Shown piece after piece: positions 14,101 through 24,215 of a stretch of DNA of 64,000 nt; position 1 is the stretch's first letter, and every line of letters begins with the position of its first letter. Under the pieces are notes generated by a model. It saw only the letters and a list, made by a program, of their open reading frames with translations. It did not search any database and had not been told where the DNA came from. The DNA comes from Prinia subflava (Eukaryota; Chordata; Aves; Passeriformes; Cisticolidae): contig NC_086258.1 in NCBI RefSeq assembly GCF_021018805.1, forward strand, positions 18,352,192 through 18,416,191, read 5' to 3'. The position numbers and the translations under genes were made by a program.

Positions 14101-17100
14101 GTCTGTATTGGTGTCCCTTGGAGCATAGGGAGCCTGGTTAAAGTAAAGTTTGGTTGGTTGCTGTTCCAGTTAAAAACAAAGCCTGTGTTTTTTATTCAGC
14201 TGTGAGGGATGAGATTGTCCTTTTACTTTCTCCCTTCTACCTCAACACAGTGCTTTTTGCTACAGAGCTCACCTATTTTTATTAGTTAAAGATGTTTCAG
14301 TATCACAGCCCATCTCTGTGTGACAGGAATGATAAGTCACCCAGGATAACAAACTTTGTTGGTGGCTGGAGAGAATACTTTCAGTTCTCCTGGTCTTTGC
14401 AATGAAGATTTTTGATTTTATGTTCAGTTTCTTTCATTTGCTACCAGTAAGGAAATTGTATATATGCTTAGATAGCTGCTCAGTTTGTAAATGATTTACT
14501 GAGGTGGTTTTGTGCTATTTCATTTATGTTATCAGTTTCAGAAGAGATTGCTGAAATATATCTTTGCTTTTACTGAAAGTCTGCAAAAATTTAAAGATAG
14601 TTGTGGGCATTAGGATGTAGGGGAAGTGTTTACCTTGAGTAATTTAGGACAGATCACCCATGGTAAGAGGACAGTTTATCATACACATCTCTGCTCATCT
14701 ACAGTTGCCATTGCCTAAGTCAGCTGGCAGAGGACCTTGATAAAAGAAGCCTGTTCCTCTGAGACTAAATGATTTAACACTAATATTTTGAGTCATGTGT
14801 CTCAAAAGAAATGCAGAATTTCCCTTCTGCACTACAATTGTTCCTGTGCCAGCTTTCTTCTCTTTCCTTCTAAGGACTTCTGCCTCACTTTCTCACGCTT
14901 CCAGTAACATTTCATTCCTAGACTTCAGAGACCAGGCTAATTAAAGAGAATGCCTTGCATGGTTTGTATTTGCACATAACAGATTTGCTTATGTCACACC
15001 AGACATCATTATGCCCATCTTTCTTAGTTGCTTCTCTGCTGGTTCTGCAGGGTCATCCCCAACATCATCTCAGAATGCCACGCTGCCTTCATCGAGTGCC
15101 TGGCCGCTTAGTGCCTCCGGCTACAGTAGCTCTTTCAGCAGCATTGCATCTGCACCTAGCATTGCAGGTACGGCCTTTCTGCTTCCACAGCTTCTGCATT
15201 CCCAGGAAAAGGCCCTAGGGAGTGCTCTCCCAGGGCTTTCAGGAGGGCTGCCCCAGGCAGGAGGGTGTTTGTGGCCCTGTGCTGGGTGGCAGCCCCCCTG
15301 TCAGCCCTGCCGTGGGGAGGGCTGGATGGTGTGCCTGGGACTGTGCTGGAAAATGGATTTATTCCACTTGGTGTCACTCAGTGCTGGCACCAGGATCTCT
15401 GGGGGAGGAACACTGTCCAGGGACTCAGCAGGAACAGACCCCTTCCAGGAAGAGCTGGTGGGAGATTTGCGATGTAAAAGAATTTGCTGTTACAAGTGAA
15501 ACATTCAGCTCAGAAAAAGCTTCAGTAGTACCTCCAAGGGGCACTTCTTGCATGGCTCTGGGGGGTTTGGGGCTCTTCTGTGTCTTTCAATAGTCAAGCC
15601 AAAGCCTGATGCTCCCCTGTTTGGCTGAGCTTGTAGGTGAGGTAAATAATTATCCATTTTCTTTACTGAGCTCTAAATTCTCGAACCTTTTTTTGCAAAA
15701 CATGGAAACTTTGCTTGCAAACCAGCTGCCTAATTATGCAGTTTGTCCCATTATAAAATGGTGTTGGGCTGTATAGATGGATTAGATAAGAAAATGCTGA
15801 CCCACTGAAACCCCTGCACTTCTCTGAAGGTGCAGCCTCTGGGTCAGGTTGCAGAATGCAAAACAAAAAGGGCTTGTCTGGGATGTTTTCCTCCAGTGAA
15901 AGGGAAAGAAAGGAGTGGCTTGCTTTTCTTTATCTGTCATGCATTTCTGCTTTATTTGCTGCCTTTTTTGTTGTTGTTGTTGTTGTTTTTGTAGTGTCAT
16001 GTAATGTTTGTGTCACCCCCATGAGAAGCAGTGGCATAGCAACACCTGGCCTGTGGTGCTGTGCCTGTATTTTGTGCCCCATCACAGGCTGGGCTGCTCT
16101 GAGCTCTCAAACTCAGACTTGCTCCTCTCCTCTCACCATTTTACACTCATTAATGTCTTCATTGTCATTGTCAAATTATTTTTGTTGCTACAGTTTGCCA
16201 GAAGATGGGAGAGCAGTTGCCCTTTCACTTAAATTGTTATGATTCAATATGAAATAATTGAGTTAAACGATTTAGATAAATGGAGGCAATTTGGGGAATG
16301 TGTGTGTTTGTAACTGAGTCTGTGATTTTGCAACTGGTAGATTTGGCTTTGGGACTCATAAAATTACTCAGTGTCTGTGTCATGTCTTAAAGCACTGATC
16401 CAGTATAAACTTAAATCTGCCAGTTCTAGTTTTATAAAAATTCATAAGATCTTTTCATCTTAGACTTTATCAGACCAAATATTTTCTTGTTCTCTGCAAT
16501 CAGTGTTAAAGCATTGGGGCAGCACAGTCACAGCATCATTTGCTGGGGCAGAAGATGCAGGATTGTGTCCCTTTCAGTCCATGGCAGCCCTACCTGTGCT
16601 GCCAGTGTTGGAAACAGCAGGACTGTGCTGTGACAGGGAAATTGGGCTCTAATTGCACAGCACGTGTTGCTATCAGGAGGAAAAGGCAGGGATGTGTAAG
16701 TCTAAAGGTCAATAAAGATTTGTTTTGTCATCCATTATTTAAATCAATTCAGTCTGCCCCTCTGTGTCTGCTGTTCCTGGGTTTGTGTTATTTTATAAAA
16801 CTTTGAGTTGGCAGGAACAGCAGTAGGAGTTTGAAAACTGATCAGAGAAAGAACAAGCAACAGCAGAAAGTTATAAAGCCTGACAGATTGTGGCGTAGTC
16901 TGATCTTCTGAAGACTTAATTTTTCTCAAAGATTCTTGGAAAAAAGAGTACAGGTTACTTCCAGTATTCAGAAATGAAGTTTTTGTTGCTCTTCGATCCT
17001 TAGAATTTTAATAATGCAAAAGAAGAGCATGGATATACTGAATTCTTTATATGAGGTCAAGTGAGTTGTGGAAGAAAAAGTGTTTAAGTCCTGCTAAACC

Positions 17101-20100
17101 TTTAAGAGAGACGAGCTTGAAGTGTTTTGTTATAATTTTGGTGAAATCAGATTTCAAATACATCAGTTTTCTGAACTTTCTTCCTTGTATTATCTTCTAT
17201 AAGAAAACTAAAAAATAAATTTTTGAAAGGCAACTTGTATATAGCATGTAGTGTGAGGTTCACTTAAGACAAAAGTACTGGAAATTGTAAACAGTGGTTT
17301 AAGAAGGTTCAAAGAGTATAGAATTGATAACACTGCGTGGTACAGAAAGTTGTAGAAGCTGGGAGGATGTAGCCCGTGGTACCCATCAGTGAAGAATACC
17401 CAAATGTACTGTTTTTCTGTTGCAGGTAAACTGTCAGACATCAAGTCCACGTGGTCCTCTGGCCCGATCTCTCACACCCAAGCCTCTCTGTCCCACGAAC
17501 TCTGGAAGGTCCCCAGAAACACTACAGCTCCGACCAGACCTCCTCCAGGCCTCACCAACACCAAGCCATCCTCCACGTGGGGTGCCAGTCCCCTGGGCTG
17601 GACCAGCTCTTACTCCTCTGGTACTCACTGCTCTCTTCTGCCTTCTTTGCAGCACTGTTTGCTTCTGCTCTGCGTGTGAGGCTCCAGAGAGCAGAGCTTT
17701 AACACAGCTGGAGTGGTTCTGTTCTGGAGATCTCCTGTCTCTTTATTTCAATTTGAATAAGTTGTAAATGAAGCATCTTTCAGCTGGTCACGTTAGGGAT
17801 TTTAACACAGGAATTGCCCAATTTGTTTAACTCCCAACTAGGATTTTTTTCCCCAGTTCCCTGATTTCTAAAAATGTCTTTCAAACATGTGTCCTGTTCT
17901 ATGGTGTAATCTAAGACTTCAAGAGTAGCCTGTGAAATTTAATATGGAACACATGGATGTGGAGCATTCAGGACCTGATGGCATTGCAGGGCCCTCAGGG
18001 AATGCCTGTATTTTTCATACAGGCCCCTTTTTTATATGCCTTTGTTTGCTTTAATACCAATATAAGGAGCCATGGATCTAGCTGTATATATTTAGATAGC
18101 TCAATATAAATACAGATACATATGCAGGTATTACTCCTATTTTATAAAGCTGTATTAATAATCTGCTTACACTAAGTTGAGAATTAAATGTTCTTCTCCT
18201 TCCCTGGCATTTATTTTGGATGTCTCTTCACCAAACCCTCACTTGGAAGGGCAGATAAAGCTGCTCCCAGGATTCTCTCTGGAGCACCCACAGGATCCCC
18301 TGTGATTCTCAAATGCCACTCCTGAATATCAGACTTGTACAGCTTCTTACTGTAAACCACCAAGCTGTGAAGCACCAGGCTGAGGTTGTTAGAGCAGGTT
18401 TTGTTGGTTATGTCCTTGTCTCTTCAATCAGGACATTGTCAGTGCAGAAATACCTGTTTTGAATAAGTCATGCACATTAATTTGTCATTGGCAAGAGAGC
18501 CGAGTGCTGCAGTGCTATAAAAATCTTTATTAGCAAGCAGCAATCTGAGCTTGGACATCAGAACTGATTTTAAAATGTCTCTTCCACATTAATTCCAATG
18601 CATCCTGAGGATGCAGCTTGTTGCAGTGCCATACCTGCATCTGTTAGTTCCCTAATAGTTACTGTGGGAGTATGAAAAATGCCACAGATCTTTGAAATGT
18701 AACAAGAGCAGCTTTTCATTCAGCAGCCTTTCCTTCCAAGGGAGGCAGTAAATCAAGATGTGAGGAAACTGCTGTAGGATTTGCTTTCAGCAGCACTGAG
18801 GCTTGTTAGTGTGTTGTGATTCCAGATAAACTTGCCTGTAAGGCGCTCTCCAGAGACTGTAATCAAATGTTTTGTTGTGGAATTTGTGTTGCAGGTTCTG
18901 CATGGAGTACTGACAGCTCAGGGAGAACAAGCAGCTGGCTGGTTCTTCGGAACCTCACCCCCCAGGTAACTGGAACTGTACAAAACTGGGCAGGAAAAGA
19001 CACTTGAATTTAAGAGAAGATGAGAACAACATTTAGCAGCCTTGGCCATTTGATTCATTTGAAAGAAGAATTAATTATTCTGCATTTATTACAAGCATCA
19101 GTCTTCTACAGGGAATTTGTTAAGTTTTCAAAGTGCTGTTAAATCAAGTATGAACCTTCATGCCTGTAATTAGTCATTCAATGGGCACCATTTGTGTATG
19201 TGTAAGTTTGGAGGTCAATGATGTTGTAAAGCACATACAGAGATGGAAAATCTGATTTTCCTATGGGTTTTTTGGGTTCTTCTCATGTATCTGTCACATC
19301 CTCTACTCTTCACGGTGTCATTCCAAAGGAAGAGCATAAGCCACAAAGCCTTGGATGCAGACATCCAAATTAATCTTGGGGAAAATTTATTTATGTCTAT
19401 GAAGTGTGTTTTCCCTTTGACTTATTTCTGGATTTCTATGGATGTCTAATGATAAACATAATTTGTATAAGCTAAATTGGGAAAAATTGTGCACTGGACT
19501 TTAGGGAATTCTTAAAAAGACAGCATGTCTCCCATGAAGAGAGCAGTAAGTGTGTAATTAAGTACTTCTTTTTCCCTTTCACTTGTACTCACTCTTTAGC
19601 TTTTAAACACTTGTTAATGAAGCATTTAAGGTAAGATCACAATACCACAGGTAACCTGTGCTGCCCTTCCTCCTCCCAGATCGATGGTTCCACACTGCGG
19701 ACACTGTGTTTGCAGCACGGCCCTCTCATCACATTCCACTTGAACCTGACCCAAGGGAATGCTGTGGTCCGATACAGTTCCAAGGAGGAGGCAGCCAAGG
19801 CCCAGAAGTCTCTGCACATGTGCGTTTCTGCTCCCTCTTCCTTTTGTTACAAAGCCACTTCTAGCTCAGGAAATATTTTCTGAGGCATAACTGATCACTA
19901 GTTACTTCAGTCTTGATTTTTGAGATCACCTAATCAGAGAGAAAAAAGTTAATTGGGGGTGGATACTGAATAAGAGGGCGTTACAGAACTTTATTCAGCA
20001 TTAATAATATCCTCAGTTAGGACTTGTCACCTGTAAGGCCACAAAGAATTTGTAGATGTGATGAGGATTGCAAAGAAAGCTCAGGGAGAGCATAGGATGG

Positions 20101-21390
20101 ACAATGTTTTAGCCTTAGAGAGAAACAGAGGGTAAAACAATGCTAAATAAGGAATGTGTTCATGATGGTTATCTTTTTTTAAAGGAGTTATGAGAGAAGT
20201 GTATGACAAATTTTTAGGAGTTTTAAAATCCAAGGGACCAATTGGAATAGAGGCTGGAGAATTGGAGTGGTGAAATCAGTGCCACTGGATAGAATGAAGA
20301 ATACAGGAAGTGATGTTTCAGGAAAATTACTTGGGTATTTAGAGTTTGAATTCCCTTTATCAACAGGTTATAGCATGAGCATAATGAAGGTAGTGAGGCA
20401 GTAGGAGCATCATTTGGCTGGAGAGCTTCTGTCCTTATTCCTGAAGAGAGCTGGGGCTCCAGGATGTGTCAGTTGGAGGAGGTGGTCTCCACATGTGTGG
20501 ATTTGGGTGCTTGTGGATGTAGCAAGGGGGATAGAAAATGGGACAGAGCAGTTTTGGTTGAAGAGACAGGGATTGCTCAAAGTGAGTGGAGTGGTAGCAA
20601 TTTTCAGCTTGGGGAAGGTCACAGAATTGCTTGGGTTGGGAGGGACCTTAAAGCTCATCCAGTGCCACCCCTGCCAGCCATGGACAGGGACACCTTCCAC
20701 TGTCCCAGGCTGCTCTAAGCCCCTTCCAGCCTGATCTTGGACACTTCAGGGATCCAGGGGCAGCCACAGCTGCTCTGGGCACTTGTGCCAGGGCCTCCCA
20801 CCCTCACAGAGGAGTGTTTTCCTCATATCCCATCTAACCTGCTCTCAGTCAGTCTGAAGCCATTCCCTTTGTCCATGGTCTCTCTCCGTGTTCCCTGGAG
20901 GCTCCTTCAGGTGCTGAAGGCTGCACCAGCTGAGGCTGAGCCATCCCAACCCCCTCAGCCTTTCCTGCCACAACACCCACCCGAAGCTCTTTCCGCACCC
21001 CGTCCCTCACATCTCCCTTGTGCCCTCAGGTGCGTCCTGGGCAACACCACCATCCTGGCGGAGTTTGCTGGCGAGGAGGAGGTGAACCGTTTCCTGGCGC
21101 AGGGGCAGGCGCTGCCGCCCACCTCCAGCTGGCAGTCCAACACTGGATCCACGCCGAGCCGCCTGGGCTCCTCGGGCAGCTCCCACGGGCTGGTGCGCCC
21201 CGACGCCGGCCACTGGAACCCCCCGTGCCTGGGGGGCAAGGGCAGCAGCGACCTGCTCTGGGGAGGGGTTCCCCAGTACTCCAGCAGCCTTTGGGGACCC
21301 CCCAGCGCCGACGATGGCAGAGTCATCGGGAGCCCCACGCCCCTCAACACCCTCCTGCCGGGGGACCTGCTCAGCGGAGAGTCCATCTAG
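5013..21390 (+). CDS. TNRC6C: TNRC6C (GW182 family) C-terminal half, 13 coding exons
   Basis: TNRC6C is the scaffold of miRNA silencing. Its N-terminal GW repeats bind Argonaute, and its C-terminal silencing domain recruits PABPC and the CCR4-NOT and PAN2-PAN3 deadenylases in cytoplasmic P-bodies. The coding exons are 5013-5162, 6399-6545, 6975-7097, 8369-8452, 8750-8981, 10613-10780, 11843-12034, 12194-12337, 15051-15167, 17426-17620, 18895-18965, 19680-19819 and 21030-21390. All junctions are GT-AG, the phases join without a break, and the total is 2124 bp, or 707 residues plus a TAG stop. In order the exons give a Ser/Pro-rich segment, a Q-rich region, a proline stretch, a PAM2 motif ([12 protein letters not shown]), Trp-containing silencing motifs, an RRM ([11 protein letters not shown] to [11 protein letters not shown]) and a tail ending LLSGESI. 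The peptide fits TNRC6C better than TNRC6A or TNRC6B. The 5' half of the gene lies outside the window. Confidence 0.96.
6399..6545 (+). CDS. TNRC6C: TNRC6C exon: Gln/Pro-rich segment
   Basis: The exon is 147 bp (49 codons), from [16 protein letters not shown] to VPQFLSPQ. The acceptor is ...tgctgcag and the donor is CAG|gtcaga. [11 protein letters not shown] stretch marks the start of the glutamine-rich region. Confidence 0.94.
6975..7097 (+). CDS. TNRC6C: TNRC6C exon: Q-rich region, part 1
   Basis: The exon is 123 bp (41 codons), from [15 protein letters not shown] to LNQLYQLQL. It has a ttcttcag acceptor and a CTG|gtaagt donor. GW182 Q-rich regions are thought to aid P-body targeting and self-association. 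Confidence 0.94.
8369..8452 (+). CDS. TNRC6C: TNRC6C exon: Q-rich region, part 2
   Basis: The exon is 84 bp (28 codons), opening [20 protein letters not shown] and ending RQQEQQ. The acceptor is ccccgcag and the donor is CAA|gtaggt. It probably forms a helical, coiled-coil-like Gln segment. Confidence 0.93.
8750..8981 (+). CDS. TNRC6C: TNRC6C exon: Q-rich helix and proline tract
   Basis: The exon is 232 bp and ends in phase 1. It begins [20 protein letters not shown], passes through [20 protein letters not shown] and ends NTFAPYPL plus one base. The proline run appears shorter than my memory of the human protein. The acceptor is ccctgcag and the donor is G|gtgagt. Confidence 0.94.
10613..10780 (+). 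CDS. TNRC6C: TNRC6C exon: linker with [13 protein letters not shown]
   Basis: The exon is 168 bp (2 + 55 codons + 1 base). It encodes [20 protein letters not shown], then [15 protein letters not shown] and SKH. The acceptor is tttccccccccag and the donor is G|gtaatg. It is part of the silencing domain upstream of PAM2. Confidence 0.94.
11843..12034 (+). CDS. TNRC6C: TNRC6C exon: segment just before PAM2
   Basis: The exon is 192 bp. It encodes [40 protein letters not shown] and SSINWPP, ending in phase 1. The acceptor is ccttgcag and the donor is CAG|gtaaca. The last residues begin the PAM2 region, which is completed by the next exon after a 159-bp intron. Confidence 0.94.
12194..12337 (+). 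CDS. TNRC6C: TNRC6C exon: PAM2 motif (PABP MLLE binding)
   Basis: The exon is 144 bp and opens [20 protein letters not shown]. The PAM2 motif of GW182 proteins binds the MLLE domain of PABPC1. The phenylalanine, proline and tryptophan that characterise the GW182 version are present. The rest reads through [19 protein letters not shown]. The acceptor is gaaacag and the donor is GAG|gtaaac. Confidence 0.95.
15051..15167 (+). CDS. TNRC6C: TNRC6C exon: Ser-rich silencing segment
   Basis: The exon is 117 bp. It encodes [20 protein letters not shown] and [15 protein letters not shown], with one Trp in the W-motif context that recruits CCR4-NOT in GW182 proteins. The acceptor is ggttctgcag and the donor is CAG|gtacgg. 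It follows a 2.7-kb intron (12338-15050). Confidence 0.93.
15969..15987. repeat. (GTT)n microsatellite
   Basis: About six GTT/TTG units lie in the 15168-17425 intron of TNRC6C, flanked by T runs. Confidence 0.8.
17426..17620 (+). CDS. TNRC6C: TNRC6C exon: W-rich M2 segment
   Basis: The exon is 195 bp. It encodes [51 protein letters not shown] and LGWTSSYSS. Spaced tryptophans (STW, LWK, TWG, GWT) are the pattern known to bind NOT1/NOT9 and PAN3. The acceptor is gttgcag and the donor is G|gtactc. Confidence 0.95.
18895..18965 (+). CDS. TNRC6C: TNRC6C exon: start of RRM
   Basis: The exon is 71 bp. It encodes [20 protein letters not shown] then TPQ. LVLRNL is the first beta strand (RNP2-like) of the family's degenerate RRM. 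The acceptor is gttgcag and the donor is CAG|gtaact. Confidence 0.94.
19680..19819 (+). CDS. TNRC6C: TNRC6C exon: RRM core
   Basis: The exon is 140 bp. It encodes [34 protein letters not shown] and [13 protein letters not shown] (the ATG is split AT|G). GNAVVRYSS occupies the RNP1 strand but lacks the usual aromatic RNA-binding residues, as is typical of GW182 RRMs. The donor is gtgcgt, somewhat weak. Confidence 0.94.
20619..20977 (-). mobile_element. CR1 LINE 3' fragment
   Basis: The plus strand reads like the reverse complement of an avian CR1 3' end: cagaattgcttgggttggg, agggaccttaaagctcatcc, gacagggacaccttccac, then the conserved stretches around ctctgggcacttgtgccagg and cctcccaccctcacaga, ending near a ctcagcctttcctgcc segment. 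The element therefore lies on the minus strand, truncated at its 5' end as usual for CR1. It occupies the last TNRC6C intron and stops about 50 bp before the final splice acceptor. Confidence 0.85.
21030..21390 (+). CDS. TNRC6C: TNRC6C last coding exon: RRM end and C-terminal tail
   Basis: This is 361 bp of coding sequence ending TAG at 21388-21390. It begins [30 protein letters not shown] and continues through [32 protein letters not shown] to [17 protein letters not shown] and SLWGPP carry the C-terminal tryptophans. The exon is more GC-rich than its neighbours. Its acceptor (tgccctcag) lies about 50 bp after a CR1 fragment. Confidence 0.95.
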
Positions 21391-22965
21391 GAGAGCGAGG
21401 AGACAGAACGGAAATAACAATCATCAGCACTAAAGGAAAACAGAAAAAAAATCTAAAAAAATAATAATAATAAAAAAAAAATTTAAAAAAAAAGAAATGG
21501 TAACCCTTTCCAGTCCCGGGCTTGATGAAGAATCCAGCTTTAACCCATGAGACTGGCAGCCCTCCTTAGTACCTCTGTCCGATATCGAATCCGAAACTGC
21601 AGAAGTCCTTGTGAACTGTTCCTGAAACAGTATGGGCTCCTTTGGTCAGTGTCACGTGCTAATGACAGGTTTTACTTTTTTCATGGCTTTTGTTTTTTTT
21701 GTTTTATGTCGTCTTTTTATGTTTGTATGGTGATTTTTCAAAACCAAGTATAAAAGCTGCTTAGAATAGGTCTATCATGAAGGGCACTTTTCAGAATTTG
21801 GGCTGGAAAGGGTTATTTTATCAACTGGGGGGGGTGGGAAGGGGAAATGAAAGCCTATTTAAATGAGCCTGTGACTATTATGCACATTACAGAGGCGGAC
21901 CCAATAATCAGAAAGGGTGAAGTGTGATATTTTACCATTGGTACAGAAAAGTGACGAATCCAAGTGGCAACTCTGGACTGTACAGGTTGAGAGGGGGGGA
22001 GGGAGGGCAGGGTTGGGGTATCTCTGTGTCCACTGCTCCCATGGATCTGCCTATGCACATTACCCTTGTTTCATTACTTTTTCATGTCATTTTTTTAATC
22101 CCAAAAAATATAAAAAGTAAAAAAAAAAATAAAAAAAAAATCAACAAAGAAACAAAAAAAAATACTTTAAAAAAAAAAGCAACAAACCATATCAACATGC
22201 AAATACTTGAATCCAGCAGGCCAATAACAAAATGTGAACACTTTCTAAGTTGAATTATTACACTTCCAGGTCAGCATCAGTTACACAAAAAACAGGCTCT
22301 AAGAATTTTTTTTTAAAAGTTCAGACTCTATGTTTTTGTTGGGACAGATGTGAGAGTGTGTGAGTGTGTGTGTGTGTGTGCCCACGTGTGGTTTAACTCA
22401 ACGTGTGAAGTTTTTTCCTTTGGTTCAGTATATGCTTTTTATTTGCTCATTGGTCAAATGTTTAATTGTTATTAGCTTCTAACTTTGCACTGAGTGTCCG
22501 CAGCCCTTCTTGTAGCTAATCCTGTAATGGTAAAAACACACAAAAAACAAAAAAAGAAAAAAAAAAGGAAAAAAAAGGAAAAAAAAAAGGAAAGAAACTG
22601 ATAGAAGGGGCCGGCGACAATTCACGTGTAAATGTTTACTCAAGGACTCTTATTGCATTTTAAAAATTACAGTGTGTATCTCTGGAGAATAATATGTATA
22701 TCTACCTTTAGCGGCTTTTTATTGTGGACTAATGCAAGAAAATTATTACCGGAGTATTGCACCATTTTTCCATTCGGAATATAAAGTTTAAAAAAAAAAA
22801 TACTCTTGTTGAACTGTGGCCATAGATAATTGTAAAGAGTTGATAGTTCCCTTGCAAGCAGGAACAGAAACAAGCACTTGGACATAAGTTTTGACTGCTT
22901 TTGGAGGAGCCAGGAGTTTTGGCTCCCACCTGTTTACAGACCTTTTTTTCTCCTTCAAACTTTAA

Positions 22966-22971
22966 AATAAA
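22966..22971 (+). terminator. TNRC6C: Possible proximal poly(A) signal followed by genomic A tract
   Basis: AATAAA is followed within 20 bp by a run of about 18-20 A (22981-23000). It could be a real short-3'UTR site, or the A tract could merely cause internal priming in cDNA. Confidence 0.35.
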
Positions 22972-23819
22972 AAAAGGAATTAAAAAAAAAAAAAAAAAAA
23001 GAGAAAAAACAAAACAAAAAAAAAGACTAAAAGACTTCCATCGTAAAGAAAACTATTTTCAGAATGAAGATATGCTACTTCAGAGCTCTGGGATTGAACA
23101 GTGTTGTTGTATTATCCTTTTCTTTGGCCATTGCTGTGTACTATTTTTGTTGTTGTTTTCCTCCTCTTCGTCAAAGTGGCGAAAACTTTGTGATCACTAT
23201 CTTGCACATGGTGGAAGATGTCTCAGGAAAGCCGGGTTTCCCGAGGAGCAACTCCACACCATTTCATGTATTTTTAAAACCCAACTCCTAGCACTGAAGA
23301 TATTATTAAAAAACAAAATAAAATAAAAAAAAGACAGTAAGAAAGAAGAAAATACCTAATCTAATGTGTAGCAGTTACATATTTACCAAATAATGGACTC
23401 AAAAGAAATAGATGTTTGAAGAGTGCTTTATATATTAAAAAATCGCTTTATGTTTAAAAAAAGATCAATGTTTTTGATTGTTTTGAAAGGAAGAAAGACA
23501 ATGGAATAACATACACTTCAAGTATGTTTTAAAAATTATATGAACATTGTGCTCCCTGCCTGCTTGGATCAGGAAACTTGTGCATTACATTTTTTTTTTT
23601 TTTTGGAAGATTAGCTTTTTAATGGTTTTATCAGATTTAAAGGGTCCTGCAAGATTGCAAATTAACAAAAGCTGGTTTTATAGAGGATCATGAACTATGC
23701 ACAAACTGGGTTCAAGACTTGTTTTGGTTTTTTTTTTCCTCAAGTTTTAGTAGTGTATTTAGCTGAATAACCTTTCCTCAGAGTAATTGCATCTCATTGC
23801 CATTACACGCCTCCTACAT

Positions 23820-23885
23820 ATATATTTTATATATATATATACACACACACACTTATATAAAATATGTATGTGTGTATGTGCGTGT
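23820..23885. repeat. TA/CA/TG mixed microsatellite
   Basis: Alternating TA runs pass into (CA)n and then TATGTGTG steps inside the TNRC6C 3' UTR. Confidence 0.75.
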
Positions 23886-24188
23886 TTACATACAATTTTC
23901 CATGCTGAAGTTTAGCATTGAGTTGTAGAAAAAACTCCTGATATTTTCAAATTGGGAATGAAAATTTCTGTTGGAGGGGTTGGGGGGATGGGTGGGTTTT
24001 GTTTTTAGGGGCGCTTTTTTTTTTTTTTTTTTTGCCTTTCCTTTTGAATTAAAGATGTCTGTAACTCTGAGATTAAAAAGAAAACCAACAATTGTGGCTT
24101 TTAATGTTTATTCTCCTCATAGAATGTGATTGTTAAAAGAACATGCACCGAAAGTTGCTTTCAAGAGTACGAAGATTCTTTGAAACTT

Positions 24189-24194
24189 AATAAA
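24189..24194 (+). terminator. TNRC6C: Candidate poly(A) signal of TNRC6C
   Basis: A canonical AATAAA lies 2.8 kb after the stop, in a T-rich context with downstream GT-rich sequence. Cleavage would fall near 24210. This is a sequence inference only. Confidence 0.5.
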
Positions 24195-24215
24195 TTGCAG
24201 TTTTTTCTTGGCTGT

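Larger units (their letters stand above)
5163..21029 (+). other. TNRC6C: TNRC6C introns between coding exons
   Basis: Twelve introns run from 159 bp (12035-12193) to 2.7 kb (12338-15050). I recognised no further exon, no tRNA and no hairpin gene in them. They are mostly AT-rich unique sequence, with a GTT microsatellite near 15969 and a CR1 fragment in the last intron. Near 10529-10562 there is a short direct repeat of tttcaaacactgc, 21 bp apart. Confidence 0.6.
21391..24215 (+). other. TNRC6C: TNRC6C 3' UTR
   Basis: AT-rich sequence follows the TAG stop. It holds many A tracts (for example 21470-21495, 22115-22180, 22540-22590, 22981-23000), a GT-rich microsatellite near 22360, and TA/CA repeats near 23820-23880. 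AATAAA occurs at 22966-22971 and 24189-24194. The second is followed by T/GT-rich sequence and is the better cleavage site. Transcription could extend further, to ATTAAA at about 25851. Confidence 0.7.
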
